Of a stretch of 64,000 bases of DNA, positions 1 to 7,835 are shown piece after piece. Positions within the stretch are counted from its first letter, which is position 1. Every line of letters begins with the position of its first letter. A program made the position numbers and the translations under genes. Below the pieces are notes generated by a model. It saw only the letters and a list, made by a program, of their open reading frames with translations. It was not told the DNA's origin and ran no database searches. The stretch is from CAVSKL01 sp963728475 [NCBI: Candidatus Eiseniibacteriota bacterium] (GTDB lineage: Bacteria; Eisenbacteria; RBG-16-71-46; JABDJR01): contig CAVSKL010000004.1 in the NCBI GenBank assembly GCA_963728475.1, positions 546,326 to 610,325 on the forward strand, in the 5' to 3' direction.

Positions 1-962
1 CCGTGGCAATCGCCGCAGCGAGGTTCCTGGAGCCACGGCTGGCGGCCGTTCTTGATGGTCTCGGCCACGTCGCGCACGCTCCCGTGGCAGTTCTGGCAGA
101 CCAGGCCGAAGTCGGTGGCCATGGTGCCGCGCAGGCACTGGGTGGTGGGACCCGGGTGACATTGGTAGCAGTTGTTGGTCTCCTCGGAGTGCTGGTCGTG
201 CATGGCCTCGGAAAGGCTGGGGAGGTTCGGCATGCCGGGGGTTCCGAGAGCGTTGCTGGCGTGGCAGCTCGCGCACAGGACCGGCGTGGAAGTCGCGAGA
301 TGGGTGCCGTTCTCGTTGTCGTGAAGCCGGAGGATGGCGTGCTCCACCGTCTCGCCGGTACCGGGGTGGTGGCAGTTGGAGCACATCATCTCGTTCGAGA
401 TCGGCAGCACGATCCGGGTCTCGGCGATCTTCGCCGCCCCGTCGTAAGCCTCCAGGATCCCGAGCTGGAACGGGGCCGGGTTCACCAGGTCGTTGTCGGT
501 GAAGGGGGTGAGGGGGATCCCGAAGGCGTCGAAGTGGTCGGACTTGGGATCGAGATTGCCGGAGAGACCCTTCCCGGCCAGGCCGACGTTGTCCGGAAGC
601 GATGCCCCGAAGATCTGCGGGGCGTAGGTCCAGAAGTCGGTCTTTCCCACCGAGTACGTGTTGTTCTCAATCCGGTAGGTGACGGTATAGGGGTTCACCA
701 CGATCCCCGGCAAGGTGGACGCCGACCCGCGGAGGATGATCACGGCCCAGACGTTGTTGTACGGGGGAAGCACGGTCAAGTCCTGGAACCGGGCGTTCGC
801 GCAGTGCATCCCGAGGTCGTTCCAGCCGATCACGATGTACGGTCCGAGGGCGGCCGGGGCGGCATCGTAGGGCGGGGGCGAGGCGAGGGCGGTGGGCACG
901 GCGGTCAGGGCGAGGATCAGGACCAGCACGGCGAAAGCAGACCGACGGCGGATGGGAAGCAT
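1..962 (-). CDS. Multiheme cytochrome c, exported, C-terminus cut by window edge
   Basis: The minus frame runs open from an ATG at 962 to the window edge (320 codons seen). A GGAGG ribosome site lies about 9 bases before the ATG. Residues 1-28 form a signal peptide (RRR, then a long hydrophobic stretch, then ALAS). A conserved-looking N-terminal domain carries the string GWNDLGMHC. Five CxxCH heme-binding motifs follow at about residues 194 (CSNCH), 230 (CASCH), 265 (CYQCH), 289 (CQNCH) and 316 (CGDCH). More may lie beyond the edge. CxxCH motifs bind c-type heme covalently in the periplasm, so this is a periplasmic or outer-surface electron carrier. The exact partner cannot be told. It is downstream of a selenoprotein thiol oxidoreductase and a formate-dehydrogenase-like gene on the same strand, which suggests a redox neighbourhood. 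The 331 bases upstream mean it may have its own promoter. Confidence 0.9.
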   Translation of the reverse strand, partial: MLPIRRRSAFAVLVLILALTAVPTALASPPPYDAAPAALGPYIVIGWNDLGMHCANARFQDLTVLPPYNNVWAVIILRGSASTLPGIVVNPYTVTYRIENNTYSVGKTDFWTYAPQIFGASLPDNVGLAGKGLSGNLDPKSDHFDAFGIPLTPFTDNDLVNPAPFQLGILEAYDGAAKIAETRIVLPISNEMMCSNCHHPGTGETVEHAILRLHDNENGTHLATSTPVLCASCHASNALGTPGMPNLPSLSEAMHDQHSEETNNCYQCHPGPTTQCLRGTMATDFGLVCQNCHGSVRDVAETIKNGRQPWLQEPRCGDCH

Positions 963-1293
963 GTTCTTTTCCTCCACGGACCCGGTTTCGAGAACCGCCG
1001 AACCGGTTCCGGGGCCGGGGGCACGGGCCCTCCGCCGGAACCGGAAAGAGCGTGGCATCGTGTGTTCCCGAGGAATGGACGCCGGAGGAGAAAGGGATAG
1101 GCGGAGAATCCGGTCCCCGCCCCATGGGGTGCGCGGACCGGTAGCGGGAGGAACGGGGGCACCGTCTCACCGAATCTTCCCGGCCCGCGGACGATTCGTC
1201 AATGAGCGCGATCAAGAGGGCGATCCGTGTCAGGACCGGTCGACCGGTCCCCGGAGAGCGGCGCCGGCGCAAGCCGAACGGCCGGCCTGGGGG
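963..1293. other. Intergenic region, 331 bases
   Basis: This gap separates the selenoprotein stop from the multiheme cytochrome start. Apart from the cytochrome ribosome site (GGAGG near 971-975, minus strand) I see no terminator with a U-tract and no convincing promoter. Open frames here are the usual GC-rich artefacts. Confidence 0.4.
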
Positions 1294-2034
1294 CTAGTTC
1301 CCGCTCGAGTCCCGTTTCACCGCCCCGGCCTGGCGGACCAGGGTCTCGAGGACCGGGTACGGCTGCGCCCCCACCACGAACCGGCCCCCGGCCTCGAAGG
1401 TGGGAACCGCGTTCACCCCCCGGCCGGTGGCCCGGGCCCAGTCCGCGTCGACCGCCCGGCTGAAGGTCCGCCGGTCGAGCACCCGGGCCGCTTCCTCGCG
1501 ATCGAGTCCTACCGAGGAGGCCAGGTCGAGCAGCACCGCCCGGTTCCCGATGTTCCGCCCCTCGGCGAAGTAGGCGCGGAAGGCGGCGTCGTTGAACGCG
1601 GGGCCCTTCCCCTCGGACTCGGCCCACTTCCCCAGCTCCTGGGCCAAGCGGCTGTTGAAGGTGGAGTCGCGGTCGGCCATGGGGAGCCCCTCCTCCGCGG
1701 CCAGCGCCTTGAGCCGGGCCTGGGAGGCGGCGATCCGCCGCGCGGCCCCCGCCCCTCCCCCGAACAGCTCGGCGAGGCTTATCCCGTCTCCGGGCGTATC
1801 GGGGTGGAGCGGGAAGTGCACGTAATCCACGCGTACGTCGTATTCCTTCTGGAGTTTCTCAACACGGACCGTGCTGAGGTAGCACCAGGGTCAGACGTAG
1901 TCGCTGTAGACGACGAGAACGACGGGAGAGGCTCCCGCCTTGCCGGCGTGAGGTGACGACATGACGGCCCCGGTGGTGACGAGAAGGGCGGCGACGGCCG
2001 TGCCCAGGGCACGGCGCAGGGCGAACGAAGGCAT
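1294..2034 (-). CDS. DsbA/FrnE-like exported thiol oxidoreductase, predicted selenoprotein (UPWC active site)
   Basis: The minus frame starts at ATG 2034 after GAAAGGA and runs to TAG 1294-1296 with one in-frame TGA at 1893-1891 (codon 48). Reading that TGA as selenocysteine gives a 246-residue protein. It has a signal peptide (about residues 1-35), the thioredoxin-fold first strand PVVLVVYSDYV, then U48-P-W-C51, then YLSTVRVEKLQ and the FrnE/DsbA-type stretch VDYVHFPLHPDTP. The helical insertion and the cis-Pro loop (GVNAVPTF) follow near the C-terminus. FrnE/DsbA relatives have CPWC here, so the TGA replaces the nucleophilic Cys. A SECIS-like hairpin lies directly after it. If translation stopped at TGA only a 47-residue stub would result; a gene caller that ignores Sec would start at ATG 1830 and lose the active site. 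The role is a periplasmic thiol/disulfide reaction; the substrate is unknown. A TGC-to-TGA mutation is the alternative, but the hairpin argues against it. Confidence 0.85.
1858..1893 (-). promoter_or_regulatory. Bacterial SECIS-like element with its UGA codon
   Basis: On the minus strand the TGA at 1893-1891 is followed by 12 bases, then a perfect 9-bp stem: CTCAGCACG (1878-1870) pairs with CGTGTTGAG (1866-1858), one pair being G-U, around a 3-base loop. The apex reads GGUC. The E. coli fdhF SECIS also shows GGUC at its apex, with about the same distance (18-20 bases) from UGA. This is the SelB-binding signal expected for selenocysteine insertion. Confidence 0.8.
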
Positions 2035-2422
2035 GAGGTTCCTTTCACGCAGGCCGAACACGACCCGATCGGTCGAGTATGGCAGGACGCGGCCCCGGAG
2101 TCCATCCGCGGGTGCCCCGCCCCGCTCCGGCTCAATCGGACCCGGCCGTCCCCGCCCCGACCGGCTTGGTCCCGGACGGCCGCGCCGCCGCCCGCCTGGG
2201 CGCCGCCCGCGCGAATCCGCCGTACTTCTTGAGTTCCTTCAGCCGGCACGCGGTAGAGATCCCGGGGGTGCGGCTGGGTGTTCATGGGCCCTCCTCGGGC
2301 CCGGCGGGCGGCGCCGGAAAGATGATCAATACGATACATTCTATTTCGTTGTGAAGAACCGATTTGCTATGAATGTTGAGTAGCACACCCCGGGGTAGGC
2401 GGCAAGGGGCGGGGAACGGCGA
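2035..2422. other. Intergenic region between fdhD and the selenoprotein gene
   Basis: About 388 bases. The part at 2315-2385 is clearly AT-richer than the surroundings and could hold the minus-strand promoter of the selenoprotein gene, but I cannot fix -35/-10 boxes. On the minus strand an ATG at 2285 has a GAGGAGG just upstream. Its frame soon runs out of phase across the selenoprotein gene, so I do not call a gene. Confidence 0.35.
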
Positions 2423-3355
2423 CTACCCGGTTTCGATCCGCTCCCCACCGGAGTAGACGTTGAACCGGTCGCCGCGGAGGAATCCGATCAGGGTGAGGCC
2501 GTGCTCGCGGGCCAGGTCCACCGCCAGCGTGGTGGGCGCCCCCACTGCGGCCAGGAACGGGATCCCGGCCAGGAGCGCCTTCTGCACCAGCTCGAAGCTG
2601 GCGCGACCGCTCACCAGGACGATCGTGCCGCTGAGGGGCAGGCGTGCTTCCAGGAACATCGCCCCCACCACCTTGTCCATGGCGTTGTGCCGCCCGACGT
2701 CCTCGCGGGAGAGAAGCAGCTCTCCGCCGGGTTCGAAGAGCGCGCTGGCGTGGAGGCCCCCGGTGCGGGCGAATCCCTCCTGGGCGCGGCGCGCCCGCCC
2801 GGGGAGCGCGCAGAGACGTTGCCGGTCCACCCGGAAGCCGCCCACCGGACGGGCCGGGCAGGCGGTGCGGACCAGATCCAGCGAGGCCCGTCCGCAGATC
2901 CCGCAGCTCGAGGAGGTGTAGACGTTCCGGCTGAAGCGCCCGGGATCGAAGGACGCTCCCGGCCGGAGCCGCACGTTGATCACGTTGGCGCCCGGCGAAT
3001 CCGGCCCCGCCGCGCAAGGCGCGATCGACTCCACCTGGGCGGGGTCGGTAAGCACGCCTTCCGAGACCAGGAACCCCGCGGCCAGCTCGCGGTCGTGGCC
3101 GGGGGTGCGCATGGTCACCGCCACCGAGTGGCGCCGTTCGCCTCCGGCCTCTTCGACCACCACCCGCACCTCCATCGGCTCCTCGGCGGCGACCGCTTCG
3201 GAGCGGGAGCGGGCGGCGGCTCCCTCCACCGCGATCGCCTCGCGAAGTCCGGAAACGGCGTCCCCGCCCGGGGTGCCCGGCGCCGGCGCCGGCGGCTCCA
3301 CCGGCTCCGCGATCTCGGGAGGGTACGCGGGGCGGTCGGGGGAACGGTCAGCCAC
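2423..3355 (-). CDS. fdhD: Formate dehydrogenase sulfurtransferase FdhD
   Basis: 310 residues. FdhD moves sulfur from a cysteine desulfurase to the molybdenum/bis-MGD cofactor, which activates formate dehydrogenases; it works in the cytoplasm. The sequence shows the family core: TPGHDRELAAGFLVSEGV, the persulfide-carrying CGICG loop (YTSSSCGICGRAS), GLHASALFEPGGELLLSREDVGRHNAMDKVVG, SGRASFELVQKAL and a C-terminal GLTLIGFLRGDRFNVYSG. The first 50 or so residues are Pro/Ala-rich and look poorly conserved, so the true start could be internal. Its start overlaps the end of the upstream molybdoenzyme gene by 8 bases, so the two are translationally linked, and FdhD almost surely serves that enzyme. 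Confidence 0.93.
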   Translation of the reverse strand: MADRSPDRPAYPPEIAEPVEPPAPAPGTPGGDAVSGLREAIAVEGAAARSRSEAVAAEEPMEVRVVVEEAGGERRHSVAVTMRTPGHDRELAAGFLVSEGVLTDPAQVESIAPCAAGPDSPGANVINVRLRPGASFDPGRFSRNVYTSSSCGICGRASLDLVRTACPARPVGGFRVDRQRLCALPGRARRAQEGFARTGGLHASALFEPGGELLLSREDVGRHNAMDKVVGAMFLEARLPLSGTIVLVSGRASFELVQKALLAGIPFLAAVGAPTTLAVDLAREHGLTLIGFLRGDRFNVYSGGERIETG

Positions 3356-5525
3356 GAGGGACCACCTCCACCGCGGCCTCGCGGTAGGCGGGAATGCCGC
3401 ACACGGGGTCGGTGACCCCGCGCGGAACCAGGGTGTTGGCTTCCGGCCAGTGGAGGAGGGCGGTTCCGGGATGGAGCGGGCCGGGCCCTACCCGGAGGTC
3501 GAGGCTCCCGGTGGGGGAGCGGACGGTGACCGGGTCGCCCTCGGCCAGGCCCAGCCGGGCCATGTCCTCCGGAGCGAGGAGCACCTGGTCGCGGCCGATC
3601 CCGGCGAGCATGTCGCCCCCGTCGAAGACCATGCTGTTGAACTGCTTTCCCCGGCGGGTGAGGAGTCGGAAGTGTCCGGGCGGGGTCTCGCGCCGCGGCG
3701 GCTCGAGCGGGGTGAACCGCGCGCGGCCGTCGGGGAAGCCGAAGCGCCCATCGGCGCAGAGGCGCTCGCCGCCCCACTGGAACTGGTCCCCCTTGGCGCG
3801 CAGGTGCTGGATGCCGTCGTAGAGCGGGACCACCCGGGCGATCTCCTCGCGGATGGCCGCGGTCGAGTCGAAGCGGATGCGTCCGGCCTCGCCGGGTTTG
3901 ACCCGCTCGGCCAGCTCGACCAGGACCCGCCACTCGTCCCTCGCCCCGGCCACCCGGGGTCCGGGGATCTCGGGGTTGTAGATGATGCGCCGCTCGGTGG
4001 AGGTTTCGGTGTTGCCGCCGGCCATCTCGTAGCGGGTGGTGGCGGGAAGCACCAGCACGGTGTCGGCGGGATCCACCATCATCTGCGGGTTGAGGACGAT
4101 GTCGTGGTGAACGCGGAGGGGGATCCGCTCCAGGGCCTCCCGCACGTAGGCGGGGTCGGGGAGGACCCCGAAGAGGTTGCTCCCCACGCACCAGAGCGCG
4201 TCCACCTCGCCCCGCCAGGCGGCGTCCACCGTCTCCGCCGCGAAGTGTCCCTTCCAGTCCGGCACCGGGAAGCCCCACTTCGCGGCCAGCGCGGCCGCGC
4301 CCCCGGGCCCGGCGGGGGCGCCGCCGGGGAAGGTGTCGGGGACGCAGCCCATCTCCGCGCCCCCCTGGACCCCGGAGTGGCCGCGGATGGGCATGAGGCC
4401 CGACCCCGGCTTTCCCACCAGGCCCCGGGCGAGCGCGAGGTTCGCGATCGCCTTCACGTTCCGGACTCCGTGGGTGTGCATGGTGATCCCCATGGACCAG
4501 ACGAAGACCGCGCTCCGGGCGGCGCCGACCATTCGCGCGAACTCGAGCATACTCTCCCGGCTCGCTCCGGAGGCGCGCTCCAGCTCCTCGAAGCTCTGCC
4601 CGGCCAGCGCCCGCTCCAGCTCGTCCCAGCCCGCGGTGTGGGCTTCCACGAACGCGCGGTCCACCCGCCCCTCGGCGATCAGGTGCTTCAGGGTTCCGTT
4701 CAGGAACGCGATGTCGCCGCCCACCCGGAGGGTGAAAAAAGCGTCGGCGATCCGGGTCCCCAGGAGAGCGGAGTCCACCGAGGAGGGCACCCAGTAGCGT
4801 TCCATCCCCGGCTCGCGGAAGGGGTTCACCACCGCCACCTTCGTCCCCGCCTTCTTGGCCAGGTGGAGGTACTTCATCACCACCGGCTGGTTGTTGGCGG
4901 CGTCGCTTCCCAGGAACACCACCAGGTCGCTCCCGATCAGGTCGCGGTAGCTACAGGTGGTGGCCGCGAAACCCACCGACTCCTTGAGGCCGGTGGTGGA
5001 GGGGGAGTGGCAGATGCGGGCGGAGTTGTCCACGTGGTTGGTGCCGAGATACCGCGCCACCTTCTGAGCCGCGTAGTAGGTCTCGTTGGCGGTCCCGCGC
5101 GAGACCAGGTAGAAGGCCAGCCGCCGGGGGTCGATTCCGCGGATGCGGGAAACGGCAAGCTCCATGGCCTCGGGCCAGGGGAGCGGGCGGAACCCGGAAT
5201 CGCCGCGCCGGCGAACGAGCGGAACCGGGATGCGGCCGAGCTTGCGCAGCTCCCGCTCGCTCATCGCGGCCAACGCCGAGGCGTCCGCGGCCACCGCCGG
5301 ATCCAGGGCGGGCATGGTGTTCAGCCGGAGGAGGTTCAGGCGCACCCAGCAGAGGTGGACCTCGGGCATGGTCCAGTCGCGCATGCCGCTGGTGCCCAGC
5401 GCGCAACCGTCGCAGACCCCGTCCCGGAGGATGCGCCAGGCGTAGCCGGGCCGGTCCCGGTTGGCCCACAGGGCTCGGGCGATTTCGCGGTAGGGGCCGG
5501 TCCGGCGGGCCAGCGTCCGCTTCAC
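3348..5525 (-). CDS. FdhF/YdeP-family molybdopterin oxidoreductase (formate dehydrogenase-like), Cys type
   Basis: I place the start at GTG 5525, which overlaps the stop of the gene before it (GTGA), giving 725 residues. It is a bis-MGD molybdoenzyme alpha subunit of the formate-dehydrogenase/YdeP group. Visible features are an N-terminal CDGCALGTSGMRDW (C38, C41), the RICHSPSTTG loop with C172 in the metal-ligand position where many formate dehydrogenases have Sec, FLGSDAANNQPV, GITMHTHGVRNVKAIANLAL, GHSGVQGGAEMG, and a C-terminal MopB dinucleotide-binding domain (GRDQVLLAPEDMARLGLAEGDPVTVRSPTG). No signal peptide is visible, so it is probably cytoplasmic. fdhD follows and overlaps by 8 bases. 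The substrate is not proven: YdeP relatives may not act on formate. Confidence 0.88.
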   Translation of the reverse strand: MKRTLARRTGPYREIARALWANRDRPGYAWRILRDGVCDGCALGTSGMRDWTMPEVHLCWVRLNLLRLNTMPALDPAVAADASALAAMSERELRKLGRIPVPLVRRRGDSGFRPLPWPEAMELAVSRIRGIDPRRLAFYLVSRGTANETYYAAQKVARYLGTNHVDNSARICHSPSTTGLKESVGFAATTCSYRDLIGSDLVVFLGSDAANNQPVVMKYLHLAKKAGTKVAVVNPFREPGMERYWVPSSVDSALLGTRIADAFFTLRVGGDIAFLNGTLKHLIAEGRVDRAFVEAHTAGWDELERALAGQSFEELERASGASRESMLEFARMVGAARSAVFVWSMGITMHTHGVRNVKAIANLALARGLVGKPGSGLMPIRGHSGVQGGAEMGCVPDTFPGGAPAGPGGAAALAAKWGFPVPDWKGHFAAETVDAAWRGEVDALWCVGSNLFGVLPDPAYVREALERIPLRVHHDIVLNPQMMVDPADTVLVLPATTRYEMAGGNTETSTERRIIYNPEIPGPRVAGARDEWRVLVELAERVKPGEAGRIRFDSTAAIREEIARVVPLYDGIQHLRAKGDQFQWGGERLCADGRFGFPDGRARFTPLEPPRRETPPGHFRLLTRRGKQFNSMVFDGGDMLAGIGRDQVLLAPEDMARLGLAEGDPVTVRSPTGSLDLRVGPGPLHPGTALLHWPEANTLVPRGVTDPVCGIPAYREAAVEVVPRG

Positions 5526-6589
5526 TCGAAGCGGGTGAAGGTCACGTCCAGGTAGCGGCTCTGCTCGAGCGCCTTCTTCCACTGGACGAGAATGGGGCTC
5601 TGGTAGATCCCTTCCACCACGCATCCCCGCCCGGGCTGGAACTGGTCGCTCACCAGCAGGCTCACCTGGCGCTTCATGCGCATGAGCCGGGCGGCGGGGA
5701 GCGCGAGGAACTTGTCCACCGCCCGCTCCAGGGCGGAGTCGGTCACCCCCAACGCGTCCATGATCGCGTTCAGGACCTGGACGAAGTCGTACTTGGCGTA
5801 GTTGAGGGTCTTGACCGGAACCGTCCTCGGATCGAGAAGCATGTTCCGCCCCCGCTCGGCCACGAACCGGAACGGGTTGCGCAGCACCTCGGCCAGATCG
5901 TGCCGCATGAGGAGCGTCTCGTACTCGTTGACGGTGAGCGCGGCGTGGCGCTCGTTGGGGGCCAGCGAGATGTCGACCCGCCCCTTGGTGATGTCCAGGG
6001 TTTCGATGAGATGGCAGATCTGGGCGTAGAGCCCGAACCGCGGATCCTTGAGGTTGACCGAGTCGATCGGGTGGAGCGAGGTCGGCACCTCGATCCGGAC
6101 CCGGTCCACCACCTCTTCGCGGTCGTATCCGATCACGGTGGTGCGGCGGGTGCGCTGGGTGTGCTCGTGGACCCCGTCGAGGTCGATGAAGTAGACCGGC
6201 GAGCTGGGGCGGTTGACGTAGGTCACGCAGCTCCGGAGGCCGGAGCCGATGAAGGTGAGGTGGCTGTCGCCGTTCCGGGGCTCGATCAGGCGCTGGGCGT
6301 CGGTGAGCTCGCTCCGAAGGTGGAGCTGGTCGTGCCGGTAGTCGGCGTCCGGAGGAAAGATCCGCTGGAACCCGCCTACGAAGTTCTGGACGGTGTCGCG
6401 ATCGTTGTTGAGGCGCGCGCAGAAGCTCTGCTCCAGGTACCCCGCGGTGGTGTGGTGGGAGCAGTAGACCGATTTGCGATAGCGGTTGAAGAAGTCCTCG
6501 ACCTCGCCGGCCACGCGGCGGCCGACGTCGATGACGTCCAAGCGCGACCGCGGCCGAAGCTCGAGGGTAATCTCAGCAGGTGGCGACAT
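5522..6589 (-). CDS. YjbQ/UPF0047-domain protein with a long unknown C-terminal half
   Basis: ATG 6589 to TGA 5522, 355 residues. Residues 1 to about 150 resemble the YjbQ/UPF0047 fold (LRPRSRLDVIDVGRRV, SHHTTAGYLEQ, GDSHLTFIGSGLRSCVTYVN, VYFIDLDGVHEHTQRTRRTTVIG). Members of that family have been linked to a weak thiamine-phosphate synthase activity. Ordinary YjbQ proteins are about 140 residues, so this one carries some 200 extra residues (VDRVRIEVPTSLHPIDSVNL onwards) that I do not recognise. The stop overlaps the GTG of the molybdoenzyme gene, so it heads the fdh operon and may be co-expressed with it. No signal peptide is visible. The function is unknown. Confidence 0.7.
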   Translation of the reverse strand: MSPPAEITLELRPRSRLDVIDVGRRVAGEVEDFFNRYRKSVYCSHHTTAGYLEQSFCARLNNDRDTVQNFVGGFQRIFPPDADYRHDQLHLRSELTDAQRLIEPRNGDSHLTFIGSGLRSCVTYVNRPSSPVYFIDLDGVHEHTQRTRRTTVIGYDREEVVDRVRIEVPTSLHPIDSVNLKDPRFGLYAQICHLIETLDITKGRVDISLAPNERHAALTVNEYETLLMRHDLAEVLRNPFRFVAERGRNMLLDPRTVPVKTLNYAKYDFVQVLNAIMDALGVTDSALERAVDKFLALPAARLMRMKRQVSLLVSDQFQPGRGCVVEGIYQSPILVQWKKALEQSRYLDVTFTRFE

Positions 6590-6790
6590 GGGATATGGGG
6601 TCTCCGGGTAGAGAATTCTACCGGGATCGGCCCCCGCAGTCAACGTACGGGTAGGTAGCCGGTTACCGGAGGGCTTCCGGCGCCCGGCCGCCGGCGGGCC
6701 GGTGGAGAACCGGGCGAAGCTCTGGCACAATGGCCCCGCCCCCGGCGGTTCCGCCGGGGGGCGCCGGACGACCCGAGCCCGGGAGGACCC

Positions 6791-7822
6791 ATGCGAGCGG
6801 TGGTGATCGAGGCCCATGGCGGGCTGGAGGCGTTGACGATCCGGGAGCGGCCGGATCCGGTCCCGGGACCGGGCGAGGTCCGGGTGCGGGTGCGCGCGGC
6901 CGCGCTCAATCATCTGGATCTCTGGGTCCGCCGCGGGGTGCCCGGCGTCCGCTACCCGCTCCCGATCGTCCCCGGTTGCGACGGGGCCGGGGTGGTGGAT
7001 GCGCTGGGTCCCGGGGTGACCGGGATCGAGCCCGGTTCCGCCTGCGTGGTGGCGCCCGGGGTCTCGTGCGGACGCTGCGAGCCCTGCTCGCGCGGCGAGG
7101 ATCAGCTCTGCCGCGACTACGGCATTCTGGGCGAGCACCGGGACGGAACCTGCGCCGACTTCGTGGTCGTGCCGGCCCGGAACGTCCTCCCCAAACCGGA
7201 GAACCTCTCGTTCGAGGAGGCGGCGGCGATGCCGCTGGTGTTCCTCACCGCCTGGCACATGCTCACGGCCCGGGCCGGGCTCCGGCCGGGGGAGACCGTG
7301 CTCATCCACGCCGCCGGGAGCGGGGTCTCCACCGCCGGCATCCAGATCGCCGATCTCCTCGGCGCGCGCATCCTGGTCACCGCCGGGAGCGACGAAAAGC
7401 TCCGCCGGGCCCGGGAGATGGGAGCCGAGGCCGGCATCAACTACCGCACCGCCGATTTCGTGGACGAGGTGCGAACCCTCACCGGGAAAAGCGGTTGCGA
7501 CGTGATCTTCGACCACATTGGCAAGGATACCTGGCAGGGCAACATCAAGAGCTTGGCCAAGGGGGGGCGCCTGGTGATCTGCGGCAACACCAGCGGCCCG
7601 GCCGCCGAGACCCCGCTCCCGTACGTGTTCTTCAAGGGGCTCTCCCTTCTCGGCTCCACCATGGGCTCACGGGCGGAACTTTACGAGGTGCTGCGCCTGG
7701 CCGGACGGGGCGACCTCGCCCCGGTGGTGGACCGGACGCTCCCCATGAACGAGGTGGCCGAGGGGCATCGCGCGCTCGAGGCGCGCGAGGTCTTCGGCAA
7801 GATCGTGCTCACCCCCTGGTAG
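6791..7822 (+). CDS. Zinc-binding MDR-family alcohol dehydrogenase / quinone oxidoreductase
   Basis: 343 residues from ATG 6791. This is a medium-chain dehydrogenase: N-terminal GroES-like fold (PGPGEVRVRVRAAALNHLDLWVRRG, PIVPGCDGAGVV), a structural-zinc loop with four Cys (SCGRCEPCSRGEDQLC), and a Rossmann NAD(P) domain (VLIHAAGSGVSTAGIQIADLLGA). It ends in the usual EVFGKIVL. It reduces or oxidises an alcohol/aldehyde or enone with NAD(P)H in the cytoplasm; the substrate cannot be read from sequence. Only 13 bases separate it from an enoyl-CoA hydratase gene, so the pair probably forms an operon in acyl or small-carbonyl metabolism. It is divergent from the YjbQ-domain gene. Confidence 0.9.
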   Translation: MRAVVIEAHGGLEALTIRERPDPVPGPGEVRVRVRAAALNHLDLWVRRGVPGVRYPLPIVPGCDGAGVVDALGPGVTGIEPGSACVVAPGVSCGRCEPCSRGEDQLCRDYGILGEHRDGTCADFVVVPARNVLPKPENLSFEEAAAMPLVFLTAWHMLTARAGLRPGETVLIHAAGSGVSTAGIQIADLLGARILVTAGSDEKLRRAREMGAEAGINYRTADFVDEVRTLTGKSGCDVIFDHIGKDTWQGNIKSLAKGGRLVICGNTSGPAAETPLPYVFFKGLSLLGSTMGSRAELYEVLRLAGRGDLAPVVDRTLPMNEVAEGHRALEAREVFGKIVLTPW

Positions 7823-7835
7823 GGAGGGAATCCCC

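Noticed and set aside
1294-1830. Reading the DsbA-like gene as a short protein starting at ATG 1830
   Set aside because: It would lack the signal peptide, the first strand and the active-site motif, all of which are present upstream across the TGA with a SECIS-like hairpin.
1779-2285. Small minus frame with ATG 2285 and a good GAGGAGG before it
   Set aside because: It runs out of phase through the selenoprotein gene and its residues have no recognisable pattern after the first dozen. A very short peptide cannot be excluded.
2976-5555. Plus frame of 859 codons opposite the formate-dehydrogenase-like gene
   Set aside because: Shadow; composition is biased to Gly/His/Arg/Pro and it has no domains.
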